Source: Turnera subulata (taxonomy: Eukaryota > Streptophyta > Magnoliopsida > Malpighiales > Passifloraceae). From it: a DNA stretch of 64,000 bases. The position numbers and the translations under genes are program-made. Positions 50,371 to 61,652 of the stretch are shown in pieces; position 1 is the first letter of the stretch; every line of letters begins with the position of its first letter. The notes under the pieces were generated by a model. It saw nothing but the letters and a program-made list of their open reading frames with translations. It ran no database searches and was not told where the DNA came from. The stretch is from the NCBI GenBank assembly GCA_028386065.3, contig JAKUCV010000897.1:113884-177883 (forward strand), read 5' to 3'.

Positions 50371-51639
50371 TCTCCCACTCACACATAAGTGAGAGTGCTC
50401 AAAACACCAATTTGTAAGAAACTCATTCTTGCCACAACAGCAATAGTCATACAAGGAAATAGGACCGTGCGACCGGCATACTGTGAGAGCAAAATGCTAT
50501 ACACCTGTTAGGGATATATAGCCTCTCGTCGAGAAAGTACCTGCAAGTAGATCAAAAAAAAGTATGCAAGTGCCCTAGATCATCTGAATCACATTAGAAA
50601 TCATCCATATGATCTCGTCCATCAAAACGTGACGCAATGCAACGTAATGCAATGCAATACAACGCAATGTATTCACAATTATAACCGTACGTCATAACTG
50701 GTGCACCGGTGAATACAAGACTAATGTGATTCCGTCTATGACCTTCCTCTTCTCACGATTCCCTTGACCCGGCTCAACTCGCTTTTCTAGACATGTCCCG
50801 CCAGACCGAATCTGTGTACATGGTCCTTAGGCAACATACTAAGATAGCGACCATCAAACCGAATCTCAAGTCTCTGCTAGGAGTACTGAGGGTACATAAG
50901 GTAGAGCCATCATAGAAGCTCCAGGTCTCACACAACTAGAAGTTGAGATCATACTCTAGCTAACCCGTGGTCGACAAAGTGCACACATGGTATGAAACAT
51001 GTGCTACAGCATTTTCTCCTTTCCCGTGGAGCGTATGTCTTTCTCATAAGGAATGCTGTACAGATGGTATTTAGACACCATATGTGTCCAAATCTGAGTT
51101 CCTCGATCTACACATCAACTTGAACTCACATCTGGCCTACTAAGTAGACTCGGTGAACGTATTCCACCATTAAAATGACCTTCTGTCATTATATAGCCGA
51201 CATTTATGATTTTAAGCCACAAGCTCTCAAATTATCCATCTGATAATTTTGCTTAAAATCCGTCTCATCTCCACTTATCACTAAGATAAGGAGGCGGTTA
51301 CCCGTGTGAGAGGGTTAACCTCGTGCCTACTCGACATACTCTTAAACAAATAAATGAAGAATGTATATAACATTCATCCATATGTATGTATACAAATCAA
51401 CTTATTTGATAGCAAGTACATTAAACACACAGGTTGTGAATTTTGGGAAAATAATAAGCATAAGGTGAAGTACTTAAGCCTACACAATTTTAATACCTAA
51501 TGTGCTACATAAACACATCTCAAGGTAAAGACTTAAACAGTGCATCTGATCACTTGTCTCTTATAGACAAATACTTCACTTCACAACCTCGCATACAACA
51601 ATGCCTTTTGCATAGTTGTATCTGATGTCTACTTATTTG

Positions 51640-53960
51640 GTGAAACTAACCATTCTTGGCAATGGAAATTGCAGCCTCACTGTCATAGTCGACTAACACT
51701 AGATCAGTGTTCTATGCATTATCCATCTCACAAATCCAAGAATTTATTCAACCAAATAACTTTTACACTGCTGAAGCGAGAGCCACATATTTAGCCTCAA
51801 TCACAGTCAAGAATGCACATGATCATTTCTTACTACTCTATGATATGGCGCCATCATTTAGTAAGAGCATATATCTAGATGTAGACTTTTCTACCATCTA
51901 GATCTTTTCCATGATCAAGGTTTGTGTATTCAACTAAGAAGGACATTTCCTAACTTGGTGACAAAAATATAATCAACAGACTTCTATAGACATCCCATGA
52001 TCCTTTTTAACTGCTTGTAATGTGCTATGCCTAGGTCGGATTGACATCTATCTGTTAAGCCATTTGCTTAACCAATATCTTGTCTATCATACACCATAGT
52101 GTACAGCAAACTTCCGACTGCGCTCCGTTACGGAACTTGGCTTATTCATCACTCTCATCAGGAGTCTTAGGACACACGTTTTCTCAAAGTATGACATTTA
52201 TTGATATGAGTTTAGATAGGATTACTTTGATGCATATTGTATTATTCCAAATCTTTATTAGTGTAATTCTCTTACGAGAAATACAATAATTTCTTGAAAC
52301 AATATCTTGAAATCTTAATTTCAATATTATATGCAAACCTTTATCCATATCATCTATCTCGATTGAGATGACAACTAGGTCCTTTACCTTGTTGATTAAA
52401 CTCCATATCATTTCTAGCTATAAGTATGTCATATACATACTATATGTAAATTACAAACTTGCTTGGTACATGCCTTGAGGATTAGAAGACCAATATAGAC
52501 TTCAAAGTCTACAAACTATGTGTTTGTGGTCCTCTTCAATGAAACACAATCTGTTTCATTCTATCTCCATTGAGAAAGGCATTATTACATCCGTTTGACG
52601 TAATCCAAGATTTAAGTTTGAAATAACAGCTAGAAACATCCATACATAGGTAAAACTCACAGAAATCAAGATCGACTCTTTGTAATCTATCTCTTTCTGT
52701 TGTGTACCTTTTCACCATTAATTGATCCATAAATTTCTCAACTCAATGACATTATGTCCTTCAATGAGATCAACCAGTCCTTAAACTTTATTGACTCTCA
52801 TTGACTCCATCTGTTCTTCAAGTGTCTTTGTCCATTTTTCTTTAGAAGGATTTTGAGGCAGCCTCTTCTAGGCTCTTCATGTAGGAATATCATAAAAGAC
52901 CCACTATCTTCGATGTCAAATCATCAACGATAATGTTTTATGAGAATCACACTAAATTGTGATTCAGGTATGTTGTTCCCATTTGGATCAACATGGCTCC
53001 CACTCGGATTAAAAACGTTAATCTCGCTCCCACTTAGAACAAGATCTTTCTTTATCGCTCCCACTTGGAACAACAAGATTACTTTTATTCGGACTTGATG
53101 ATGAGGAAGTTTATTGATGAGAAACTAATTCATCATCTGTAAAAATCCTCCCACTCGAATAAAGTAATCCTTGCACGTCTTAATCCTCTTCCTCAAATAA
53201 AGATAGGCCTTAACCTACCTCACCCTTCTTAGGAAACTCAATCACTAAGAATGTAACATCTGTTGGTTTAATCTCAGTTACACTCCCACTGTTCTGTTGA
53301 CTTATAAACATATAACCTTAGAGGTTAGTAAGTATCTCATAAGACACTTGTCTTCCTCTGAAGGCACATCTTGCCAGCTAGAGAGGAATAATGTTTATAA
53401 GTAGCATAACTTCCAAGGTTACTAAAACACTTGGTGGGAAGCATTCTACTCAACAACATATGTAAAGTAGTTGTAACTGACAATGTAGGCATACTGTTAA
53501 GTATATAGGCAGCAACCAATTAAATATTACCCATGTGGCAATAAGGTTTGCGCCCTCGTTTACTTAACCGTTACAGAAGCATTCCATCATGTCACTCTAT
53601 AACACATTTTGTCATAGATTGTTAGGAATAGTCAACCAATGCACTATATCCTTTCATCACATGCCCAACTGATTGGATCGACAAAACGATCACAATTAAC
53701 GTGAAGATCTTGTATCTTCATATCTAGATAATTTTCTATTAAGCTCATATAGCTTTAGAAACAACTTAATGCCTCAAAAATAGAAAATTAAACAGATATA
53801 ATTGGGCATAATGAATAAAATGATGAATTACATGCTTTTGCCTAGTCCAAACGTGAATGGACCCGCAGATGTCCAGGTGGACAAATAACAATGAAGAGTT
53901 GGCTTCAATCACTTTACCGGATGGTCAATAATCAGCTAGATAACACTCACAAGCAGACAC
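51640..53960 (-). pseudogene. Copia pol remnants: integrase, reverse transcriptase, RNase H
   Basis: Reading leftward, an integrase zinc-finger/core stretch (SGKVIEANSSLLFVHLDICG, near 53.9 kb) and a later integrase block (AAYILNSMPTLSVTTT, 53519-53337) are recognisable. An RT segment near 52.4 kb reads ILIARNDMEF, just downstream of where YVDD should be; that motif is not readable. An RT/RNase H link lies near 52.1 kb, and RNase H pieces TVIEAKYVALASAV (near 51.8 kb) and DYDSEAAISIAKN (near 51.67 kb). Stops and shifts are frequent throughout, so no enzyme is encoded. Gag could not be recognised between 54 and 56 kb. Confidence 0.85.
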
Positions 53961-54959
53961 TTCTACTTGTATAATGCTAGGAAGCAAACATTATTTGCTA
54001 ACCTTGGCATTCTCTGTTGGTCCGTATGACCAAATCTAACATTATTCGGTAATAAGACTAAAGCCATATAAAATTGAACCAGAATCAATTTTATAATTTG
54101 TCATGAAAGCATGTATGGTTCCTAAAACCAAGACATGTCAGAAAAGACTTCTATCATGTAAGATCACATCTCATATGTTACACAAGACTAACTTGTATGA
54201 TATGAGTATTTAAGCAACACCTTATTGTTGCTACTTACATGTCAAAACGTTTAATCTCCATGTGAGACTTAACATTGATCAGGTATCACTTCTCCATACA
54301 ATATAATGTGTGACTACTGAGTCTATAATTCACTAAAAATTATATCAATTACACACAAAATAAAACTGCCGCAAACAGAAAGTTTGCTAACTCATGCAAA
54401 GTAAAGTACCAATTCGTACTATCCAATTTCATCATTGGAAAATGACCCTTTTGGTCATCATTGCAACACTTTTATTGCAACAGTACTTTGCATTGTATGG
54501 TTTGTCGTACTGATCTGTCTTCAACTTTCATGACTATAGTGATGATCACAAGAGCACTTTTGCTCTCCCAGCACATACTGGAATACTAAATTCCAAATTT
54601 TATGATTATCGCCATTAAGCATCAACCTTTTGTTGAGCTATGCGGCAATACATATGAAGCAGTAATTATATTTAACAAATAAAATACACAAAAGGATCAC
54701 ACTTAAGGTATAATGTTCAACATACATACATAGATAATGCTAAGCTTCGATTGGCTAAGGTAATAATCACATGCATAACCCGGAGTCGAAAGTTCACTAT
54801 GTTCCCAATCATCGTCCTAAAGTTGAATGCATAATGAAAATTAATTTAACCAATAACACAGCTAAGCATTAATCATGCTTCAGACGACATATTTGTCAAG
54901 CACAATTTTATAATCCCATGTGGATTATAAGTTTTTTTTTTTTTTTGAACAACCCAATA

Positions 54960-55029
54960 ATGTTAAACTAATTAACATGTGATGCTAAACTAAATAGCAA
55001 CTATTTCATAATGTTAAACCAATTAACAT
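54960..55029. repeat. Two outlying 19-mer palindromes in the copia leader
   Basis: ATGTTAAACTAATTAACAT at 54960-54978 and ATGTTAAACCAATTAACAT at 55011-55029 have 7-bp inverted arms (ATGTTAA/TTAACAT). A decayed copy lies between them. They belong to the same family as the array at 55744-55922. Confidence 0.85.
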
Positions 55030-55273
55030 TAAAGCAGGTAATCGTGTATTACTCATGCTTGAACCGTTGGGTAAATATTTCTCGTGCCAAATTCACAAAG
55101 AAAATGGTCTAGAAATATTTGGATTGTATCTTATTGGTGATAAAACATAAACACAAAATTTATGTCAAAAGAATTAGTCCATGTGACTAATTTCTTTATC
55201 TGGATCTATTAAAAAAAATATTGGAACCCTTCATAATTTTATTCTAAGCCGTATGCCGAAGAATAAAATTTAA

Positions 55274-55620
55274 TTAGACCATATGTCTAACGTGGACAAA
55301 TTTTACGAAGATCATGAGATATAAAATAAAACTTATTTAGACCGTGTGTCTAAAAATTTATTTTTATTGATCATCTCTTCTAAAAATATAAAAATACCAG
55401 ACTTTTGTCTCGACTAATTTTATTTTATTTAGGCCAAAAACTCATAAAATAAAACTTACTTAGACCGTATGTCTAAGATAAACAATTTAATTTTATTCAG
55501 GTCATAAACCCAAAATAAAATTAATTTTTAGACCATATGTCTAAAAAAAAAAATATATCATTATTACATTGTCTTTATCATATGTCAATAGAAGAAATTT
55601 GATTTAGACCATATGTCTAA
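55274..55620. repeat. Five 17-mer hairpin repeats, TTAGACCATATGTCTAA family
   Basis: Copies lie at 55274-55290, 55337-55353, 55460-55476, 55528-55544 and 55604-55620. Each has 6-bp inverted arms TTAGAC/GTCTAA around a 5-base centre (CATAT, CGTGT or CGTAT). Between them run alternating AAAATAAAACTTA and AATTTTATTTTATTTAGG segments. Decayed copies fall at about 55435 and 55500. Arms are conserved more strictly than the spacers. Confidence 0.88.
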
Positions 55621-55743
55621 AAGAAGTCTATTTCTATAAAATAATAGTAGACTTGAAGTAAATACAGAAAGGGAATTAGCCTATTTAATTATATAAATTT
55701 TTGTATGTTATATTTTTGCTTTAACTTATTAAAGCACAAAATG

Positions 55744-55922
55744 ACATGTTAAACATATCAACACATCATGGATAACATGTTAAACAAATTAACATGAATG
55801 CACAAGTATGTTAAACAAATTAACATTAGTGCAAAGGTATGTTAAATAAATTAACATTATTATAGTTTAATTGTGTTAAATTAATTAACATTAATACATA
55901 AGTATGTTAAACTAATTAACAT
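55744..55922. repeat. Phased array of 19-mer palindromes, ATGTTAAACWAATTAACAT
   Basis: Five clear copies lie at 55777-55795, 55808-55826, 55839-55857, 55873-55891 and 55904-55922, with a weaker one at about 55746. Start-to-start spacings are 31, 31, 34 and 31 bases. The arms ATGTTAA and TTAACAT are nearly invariant while the spacers vary. Confidence 0.92.
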
Positions 55923-56164
55923 ATACTTATTGAATTATTATTTGAAAAAAAAAAGTTTAAAATAGCTCATTTAGCTAAAGAAACACAAAAAAAATAATAA
56001 TAATTCTGCTCGGATCGGCAGGAATAGCTCAGTACAGCTCGTTGCGGCTCGGGTTGTTTTGGTTTAAATTTTTTTTTTATTTAAACCATTTAAGGCTGTC
56101 AATCCAGAACCACTCATTAAAAAAAACGGTTGTTTAAATGCCATAAAATGGCTGGTAACATTTT

Positions 56165-56990
56165 ACATTACATATATAAAAGAAATGTGGGTATTAGTGG
56201 GTATTAAAGAGAATAATTAAGGGCTAGTAATGTGCATTAAATAGTAATACAACTCACAGCCGTTTCTCATCTCTCTCTTTAAAAAAAAACACATTTCTTT
56301 TTGTTGTTGCAGGAGAAGGCACCGCCGCCCCTCCCGCCGCCCCGAGCCACCATGATGGGTGTCGCAACGCCAGGCCGAGCAGCCGTTGCCGCCCAGTGTC
56401 GTGTCGCGTTGCCTCCCCGCCGTGGCGTGCACAGTGTCTCTCTCGCAAGGAGGCGAGCGCGGTCAGACCCAGCTGCGACACACGCCACTGGTTCTCCACA
56501 GCCACCCTCTTCCGTGAGAAGAGTCCGCCGTCGGCCGCCATCGCACTTGCAGCAGCCCGATACACCGCAGCAGCAGTGGAGTTTGGTCGCGCCGCCGTCA
56601 GCAGCTAGATCCAGGTTGTTTGGGGTCGTCTCGAGTCGTCGTCAGCCATGCGAGCATAGGGAACCGCGTCGCCTGTTTTGGTCACCGACATGTCCCTTGA
56701 CCCATCTGCCGCCGTGTGCAGTAAGGGATGGGTTGGGTTTTCCCGGTTCTTTCCCCGTTGTTTCGTACATATTTTATTACCCCCCTTTTTTATTAAGTTC
56801 TTATTTGTGTACTGGTTGTTCACTTAGAACTGTGGGGATTATCATTGAATTGATTGCCAGTGCATGTTGTTCGACAGGAAAGAAAAAAAATGGAGGATGG
56901 GGCTGTGTTAATTTGTCCGGTGGCCGGGAAACTGCTCTGCGGTCAAGCCTCATATACCCACCCCACCCCCCCCCCCCTTTTTTTAGATTA
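56165..56990 (+). other. GC-rich block in the copia leader with plus-strand promoter-like layout
   Basis: TATATAAAAG near 56172 is followed by a pyrimidine-rich CATCTCTCTCTTT leader and TTGTTGTTGCAG, then about 400 bases rich in CCGCCG and then a T-rich stretch. This is opposite in direction to the copia element. An open frame from 56301 to 56999 has low-complexity Pro/Arg/Ala composition and no recognisable domain, so I do not call it a gene. A nested LTR or a captured host promoter are the two likely readings; I could not define ends. Confidence 0.4.
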
Positions 56991-57397
56991 AAATTGTAAT
57001 GTGTATATGTTGTTTATTTTCTATGTTCATTATTTGCCTGTGTAGTAGTGTAAAGGGGATTATGAATAAAGAACTCATTCTTTTTCTTCCCTAATTCACA
57101 GTACTAGTTGGATTTACACAGAAAATAAAAAAAAGATATACAGTGAATCCACAACAACTAAACATGCCTTGTTTCTTTTGCATACACAAAGCAAGTCAGA
57201 TTCATGCATCAATTCTTCATTCGACAAAACATATTTTACTGATGTTTAGGCAAATAAAAGCATATTTGAAGCATGTGAATCAGATAAAACAAATATCTAG
57301 ACATGCTTGAACATGTGAATCATACAAAAAAAAATATAAGCATATTTATCCAATTGAAAACTTAGACCAGAGATAAGACTCTAGGCTCCGCTACTAA

Positions 57398-57754
57398 TGA
57401 AGGAAAACATATATCTCCTGAATGAAATAAATTAGGACACTTACTTGATGTCCTAGCAGCGGAAGTAGAAGATCTTGGAGTCCAGGTCTTGATCTACCGG
57501 TCGTGTAGGGTTGTCACAGTGTGTCGGATCAACCCCATAGTTTCCACGGCCTAAACCTCTCTTCTAGAGCTGTGTGTTAGGTGTGTGTGGGTGTAACCTA
57601 GCCACCCTTGTATATGTTATTCTTGACTCTTATGCCAAAGAATAATATGTATATATAGGAGGTATATTAGGGTTACATATGAGCACCCAACTTATGGGTG
57701 GACCTAGTGGGCCTCACCACCTCTAGTGGGCCCCACAACCTATATAACCCAACA
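57398..57754 (-). repeat. Copia LTR, right copy (5' LTR in element direction)
   Basis: This is the same length as the left copy. It would promote the element RNA leftward through the leader and pol relics. It differs from the left copy by C/T, C/T, C/T and G/A changes. Confidence 0.96.
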
Positions 57755-57759
57755 ACAAC

Positions 57760-59415
57760 TAATTATTAGCTATACATATATGTATGGAGTTCATCTACCC
57801 ATGATGGCTTAGCCATCTTTATAGGAAGACAATAATGCTCTTGCTGTGGTCAATTATAGTGCATGCAAAAGAGAAATTAGAGTGTGCTTTGCTTTCATAT
57901 GTTATCTGCTTATAAAGTCAGGATTCGTAGCCATACTAGTACCGAATTAATTGAGATTTGAGACAACTAGCTACTGAAAATGAAAATGTAGGTCACACAT
58001 GTGTGAGATGAAAATTAACTTTCCTTAGAAAGCACCATACAACCTTTAATGCCAGCAAAGATTGGTCACTTTCTTGACTGTGCTTCTCCATCACATTATA
58101 AAATACATACAAAGTTATCAATCTAATGGAAAGCCCATGAGACCAACAGATTTGGCTATCTATTTTTTAGAGCCTACCACTATACAAATTAAACTTGATG
58201 ATCCCGCCGGGCTGACTCGACAAGGCTACACAGTACTAGTCATTGATATCTCACGATTTCAAACTTCTTGAAACAGACCATACACTACACATGAACTCAA
58301 TAATATGAAACATAAATGGATATAAATAAAAATGGACCAATCCGTTGCTAGCCTTAGGAGTAAAGTGCACATGCAAACCCTTCTATTCCAGTGAATGACT
58401 TGTTGACGGGTTATAAGGGTGGGATCATCCGGAATCCATCACCATTAGACTGAAACATTTCAACTTTTTGGAACAAGAAAAATGTTGGCCGGGACAAACA
58501 TCCAAACCACACTAGTGTGGTACTGGTATGTGATTTAACAGCGAAACGACATGCACCGAGTGGTCCACTAAAACCATCCCCTAGTTCATTTCCATGATAT
58601 TTGTGGTCCTAAAATAGTCACTCATGTTCTTCATCGGGAAATATGATTAGGGTCCATTCATGATCTATGAGCAGGCTATAAAACTTCTACGTTATATGAG
58701 GCTATATATTAGCATTAATTTCATTTCACCAGGAAAGGGTTTCGAGGCTTCATATAATTAATTTGCACAAACATTAATGGACTATTAAGGACAGTACTGC
58801 ATCTTGACAGTGATATGTTGGCACAATACGGTTGGACCATTGCTGTGCATGGTTAGGGTTAATTGTTACGTACGTAGAATTGCATGCTACATAATTGTGA
58901 TCGAACAACTTTTCCTTGATGGAAATGGTCCCAAACTAGTACGTATCGGGAAGTAGCTATAGTAGATTGCACAGTGATTTTTGATACACTACAACAGATA
59001 ACATTTGGATGCTTGTCCTCTAGGTCTTGTTTTATCAATCTCAAACCATAAAACATGCATATAAACTGTAAAGCTGCATATAGTTTGTCTTGTCGCTTCC
59101 CCTTACCTTCAAGAGAACTAGCTACCAGAGTCTGAACGATAAATTCACAGGAAATGCAAGAGAAGCTTTTTCTTTGTTTTTTTTCATTTTTTTTTATATA
59201 AGCGGTGACATGCACGTCTGGCGGAACCAAGAACTATATTCTTATAGAGTTCATATGGATGTAGAAAACTGGGCCAATTTTATTAGATAACTTGTTTAAT
59301 TATTCTGGAGGGCAAGGGGTTGAAATTGAACATTACTCAGGCCTTGAAATCTCAAGTCCAGAATTTGTCCCTAAGTGAGTGACTTGGTTTTCGTGCCTAA
59401 ACTCCGGCAAGGATT
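57760..59415. other. Intergenic sequence between the copia element and LINE B
   Basis: I recognise no gene. The longest open frame (58859-59230, minus) has no recognisable domain or supporting signals. Any 5' untranslated region of LINE B would lie at the right end, but its start is not marked by a visible duplication. Confidence 0.5.
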
Positions 59416-61312
59416 ATGAGTAGACAAGGGGGCGATAAGAGGGTTGACGAGTTGGGTAGGAAGGCTGTGGTCGTCAACAAACACGGCGTGAGTGATGTTA
59501 GAGGTGATCTGCACGACCACAAACACGGCGTGAGTGATGTTAGAGGTGATCTGCAGATGCGACCTAGCTTCTTCTCAAAATACTCTGGGGTTTTCATCCA
59601 AAGAGCGTTGGAGGATGGTAGGGCAGTGTTTGTTGAGAATATTCTTTTTGGTGGCAATCTATTGATCTCTATCGTGAAATCTCCAGAGTGGGAGTGGTGA
59701 TGGACATCTTCATCCCAGGCAAACTATCCTGGAATGGTCTTCGTTATGGCTTTGTGAGGTTGGAAAATAGAGGCGGTGCTAACAACATTATCAATCTTAT
59801 CAATAAGTCCTGCAATGGCACGCTACGCGCTAACGTTGCGAGGAACAGGATATGGAAGAGCTCTTCCGGGATTGGTTCACGGCTTCGTTTTCCTAAGAAC
59901 CTTAAGGGAACTGGTGCAATCCCGGGTCTAGTCCGAGAGGGTGTTTCTTTTTCTCAAGTTGCTGGTGCAGCGAGGGAGGGTCGGCACTCATCAAAAGATA
60001 CAATGCAAGAGATGGTTAAATCCAGTCCGGGGGTTGGGGGTGTGTCTTCTCTTGTGTTCAGCCCAAACACAGTTCAGATCAATAGGTTGAGGAATTATGC
60101 TTTTGGGGTTCTGAGTGATGGTGTTGAGGTGGCGGAAGTGCAAAGGTTTATGTCGTCCAATCTGAGGATGAAGGCAAGTATTAAAATGATCAGCGGTCCT
60201 CATGTGCTATTGAAATTTTCTTCCAGAGTAGCCATGTTAGCTTGTGTGGAGTCCGATATCATACGAAACTCGGGTCTCTTTGATGTTTTAAAAGAATGGG
60301 AGATGGGCGATAGTGCCTCCCACCGTCATTGTATGCTCAATATTTATGGGGTTCCTCCCATCGCTTGGTGTGAAGAATTCTTTCATCAAATCTTTGTTCG
60401 TTTTGGTCCATTCATGGGTCTCCACAATCAACTGGATACTAGTTCGGATTTGACAGTGGCAAGAGTTCAAATATCTACAACTTATATGGAACCTATTAAG
60501 AGAGACTTTAGGGTAACCATGGGGATCGGTGTTATCATATTTTTGTGGTTGAAGCTCAACCCGTTTATGTTTTGGAGCATCCATCTGCCATTTCCTCGTG
60601 GGTTGATGGTGAGTCCGCCTCGAAGAAGCAATCAAAAAAGGCTCCTGTTGAGTCACACTCTAATCGGAAGATGATGGGTTCTCTCGAAGTGTCGCCGGAC
60701 CCTTTTGGGCTTAACGACACTATCAAAAACATGAGAAAGGGAAAGAGGGTGATGAGGTCTATGTCTATCCCTCGAAACGTGGGTGAGAGGCTTGAGATTG
60801 GTGGGCACGTTGAGCAGGGTTTATGTGTGCCTTCTGTCTCCTCTGGAGATTATATTGATGGGGACACTCGTGTGGAAGTTCCTTTTCCTAGGAGGCAGAA
60901 CATTCCTTTGGCGGCGCATGTTAATTCAATTGCTCCTATTGGTGAGGTTCATTCGAACCTGGTGAAAAAAACTGGTTCCCAACATATTCTGAATGGGCCT
61001 GGTGGGTCCAAGGTTAATAACTTACTTTCCTTGGCTAGTGAATCTTATGTGGAAACTACCCCTGTGAGGGCAGTTGGTGGTAATGGGCTCATGGCTGTGG
61101 GCCTCTAGGGTATTGTTAAAGGCCAAGTCAATAATATGGCAAGTAAGCCCAACCAGATTAGTAATTCCTACCTTGGTGCGGCGTCGTGTGAGGAAAAGGA
61201 GTATGTTTCTGTGGCAGACAGCAAGGAATCCCCATCTTCTTGTAGTATTGTAGGAGACATTAATTTGAGAGAGCTTCAAAGGAATTTTGATAAGCTTTTG
61301 GCAAGGGCTTAG
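59416..61312 (+). pseudogene. LINE B ORF1: RRM-domain RNA-binding protein, frameshifted
   Basis: The frame opens with MSRQGGDKRVDEL at 59416. It contains a 14-residue in-frame duplication (KHGVSDVRGDL twice) and an RNP2-like AVFVENI. It shifts near 59690 into a frame with FIPGKLSWNGLRYGFVRL, whose RYGFVRL is a good RNP1. A second domain (FDVLKEWEMGD, then LNIYGVPPIAWCEEFF) follows. A further shift near 60530 leads into a Ser/Gly/Lys-rich tail. A TAG at 61106-61108 interrupts it, with the frame open again to 61312. The protein would bind LINE RNA. Confidence 0.8.
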
Positions 61313-61652
61313 TGTAATCGGTGGACAATAATCAATAAGATAAAAAAGGTGTCGAAATCAGGCAACATCCACTCCCTTCGATCCGGCGACAGTTCAACTC
61401 AAGACGCTGAGGTTTTGAAAGGAAATTCTCGTTTCTTGCTCAACCAGGAGGTGAGTTCTCCTATCTCCAAATCTTTTGAAGTTGAGAAGACCTTGGAGGT
61501 TGGGAATGCAATTGGCCTTGATTTGGGGCTTGAGATTGTCGTTGTCTCCTCTCTAGTGGAAGGGTTGATTATTAAGGAGGGTGAGGCTTGGGCAGAGGCT
61601 AATAAGGCCTCCAGTTAGCTGCTGCCGTGTTGTTGTGTGCCTCTTCTTTATC

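Larger units (their letters stand above)
50014..57754 (-). mobile_element. Ty1/copia LTR retrotransposon, 7.74 kb, with near-identical LTRs
   Basis: Two 357-bp LTRs (50014-50370 and 57398-57754) enclose a 7.0-kb interior. A 5-bp duplication ACAAC flanks the element (50009-50013 and 57755-57759). On the minus strand the LTR starts TGTTGGGTTATATAGG and ends TTTTCCTTCA. A polypurine tract GAGTGGGAGA lies at 50371-50380. A primer-binding site close to that of initiator Met-tRNA (TAGTAGCGGAGCC) lies at 57384-57396. Integrase, RT and RNase H relics follow in copia order from about 53960 to 51640, all full of stops. By eye the LTRs differ at four sites, all transitions. The leader contains two inverted-repeat families and a GC-rich block. 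Confidence 0.95.

Noticed and set aside
54958..55922. Possible CRISPR array (regular short repeats)
   Set aside because: The repeats are palindromes in a plant retrotransposon, spacers are only about 12 bases long and no cas-like genes exist.
56301..56999. A 232-residue plus-strand open frame
   Set aside because: It has low-complexity Pro/Arg/Ala sequence with no recognisable domain, lies in a transposon leader, and overlaps several equally long frames on the other strand, as expected in GC-rich DNA.
56030..57112. A nested element in the copia leader with CAGTAC flanks
   Set aside because: The six-base match is present on both sides, but the enclosed ends are neither TG...CA nor inverted repeats, so chance is more likely.
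58859..59230. A 123-residue minus-strand open frame
   Set aside because: No domain, no promoter or splice context, and no recognisable similarity.
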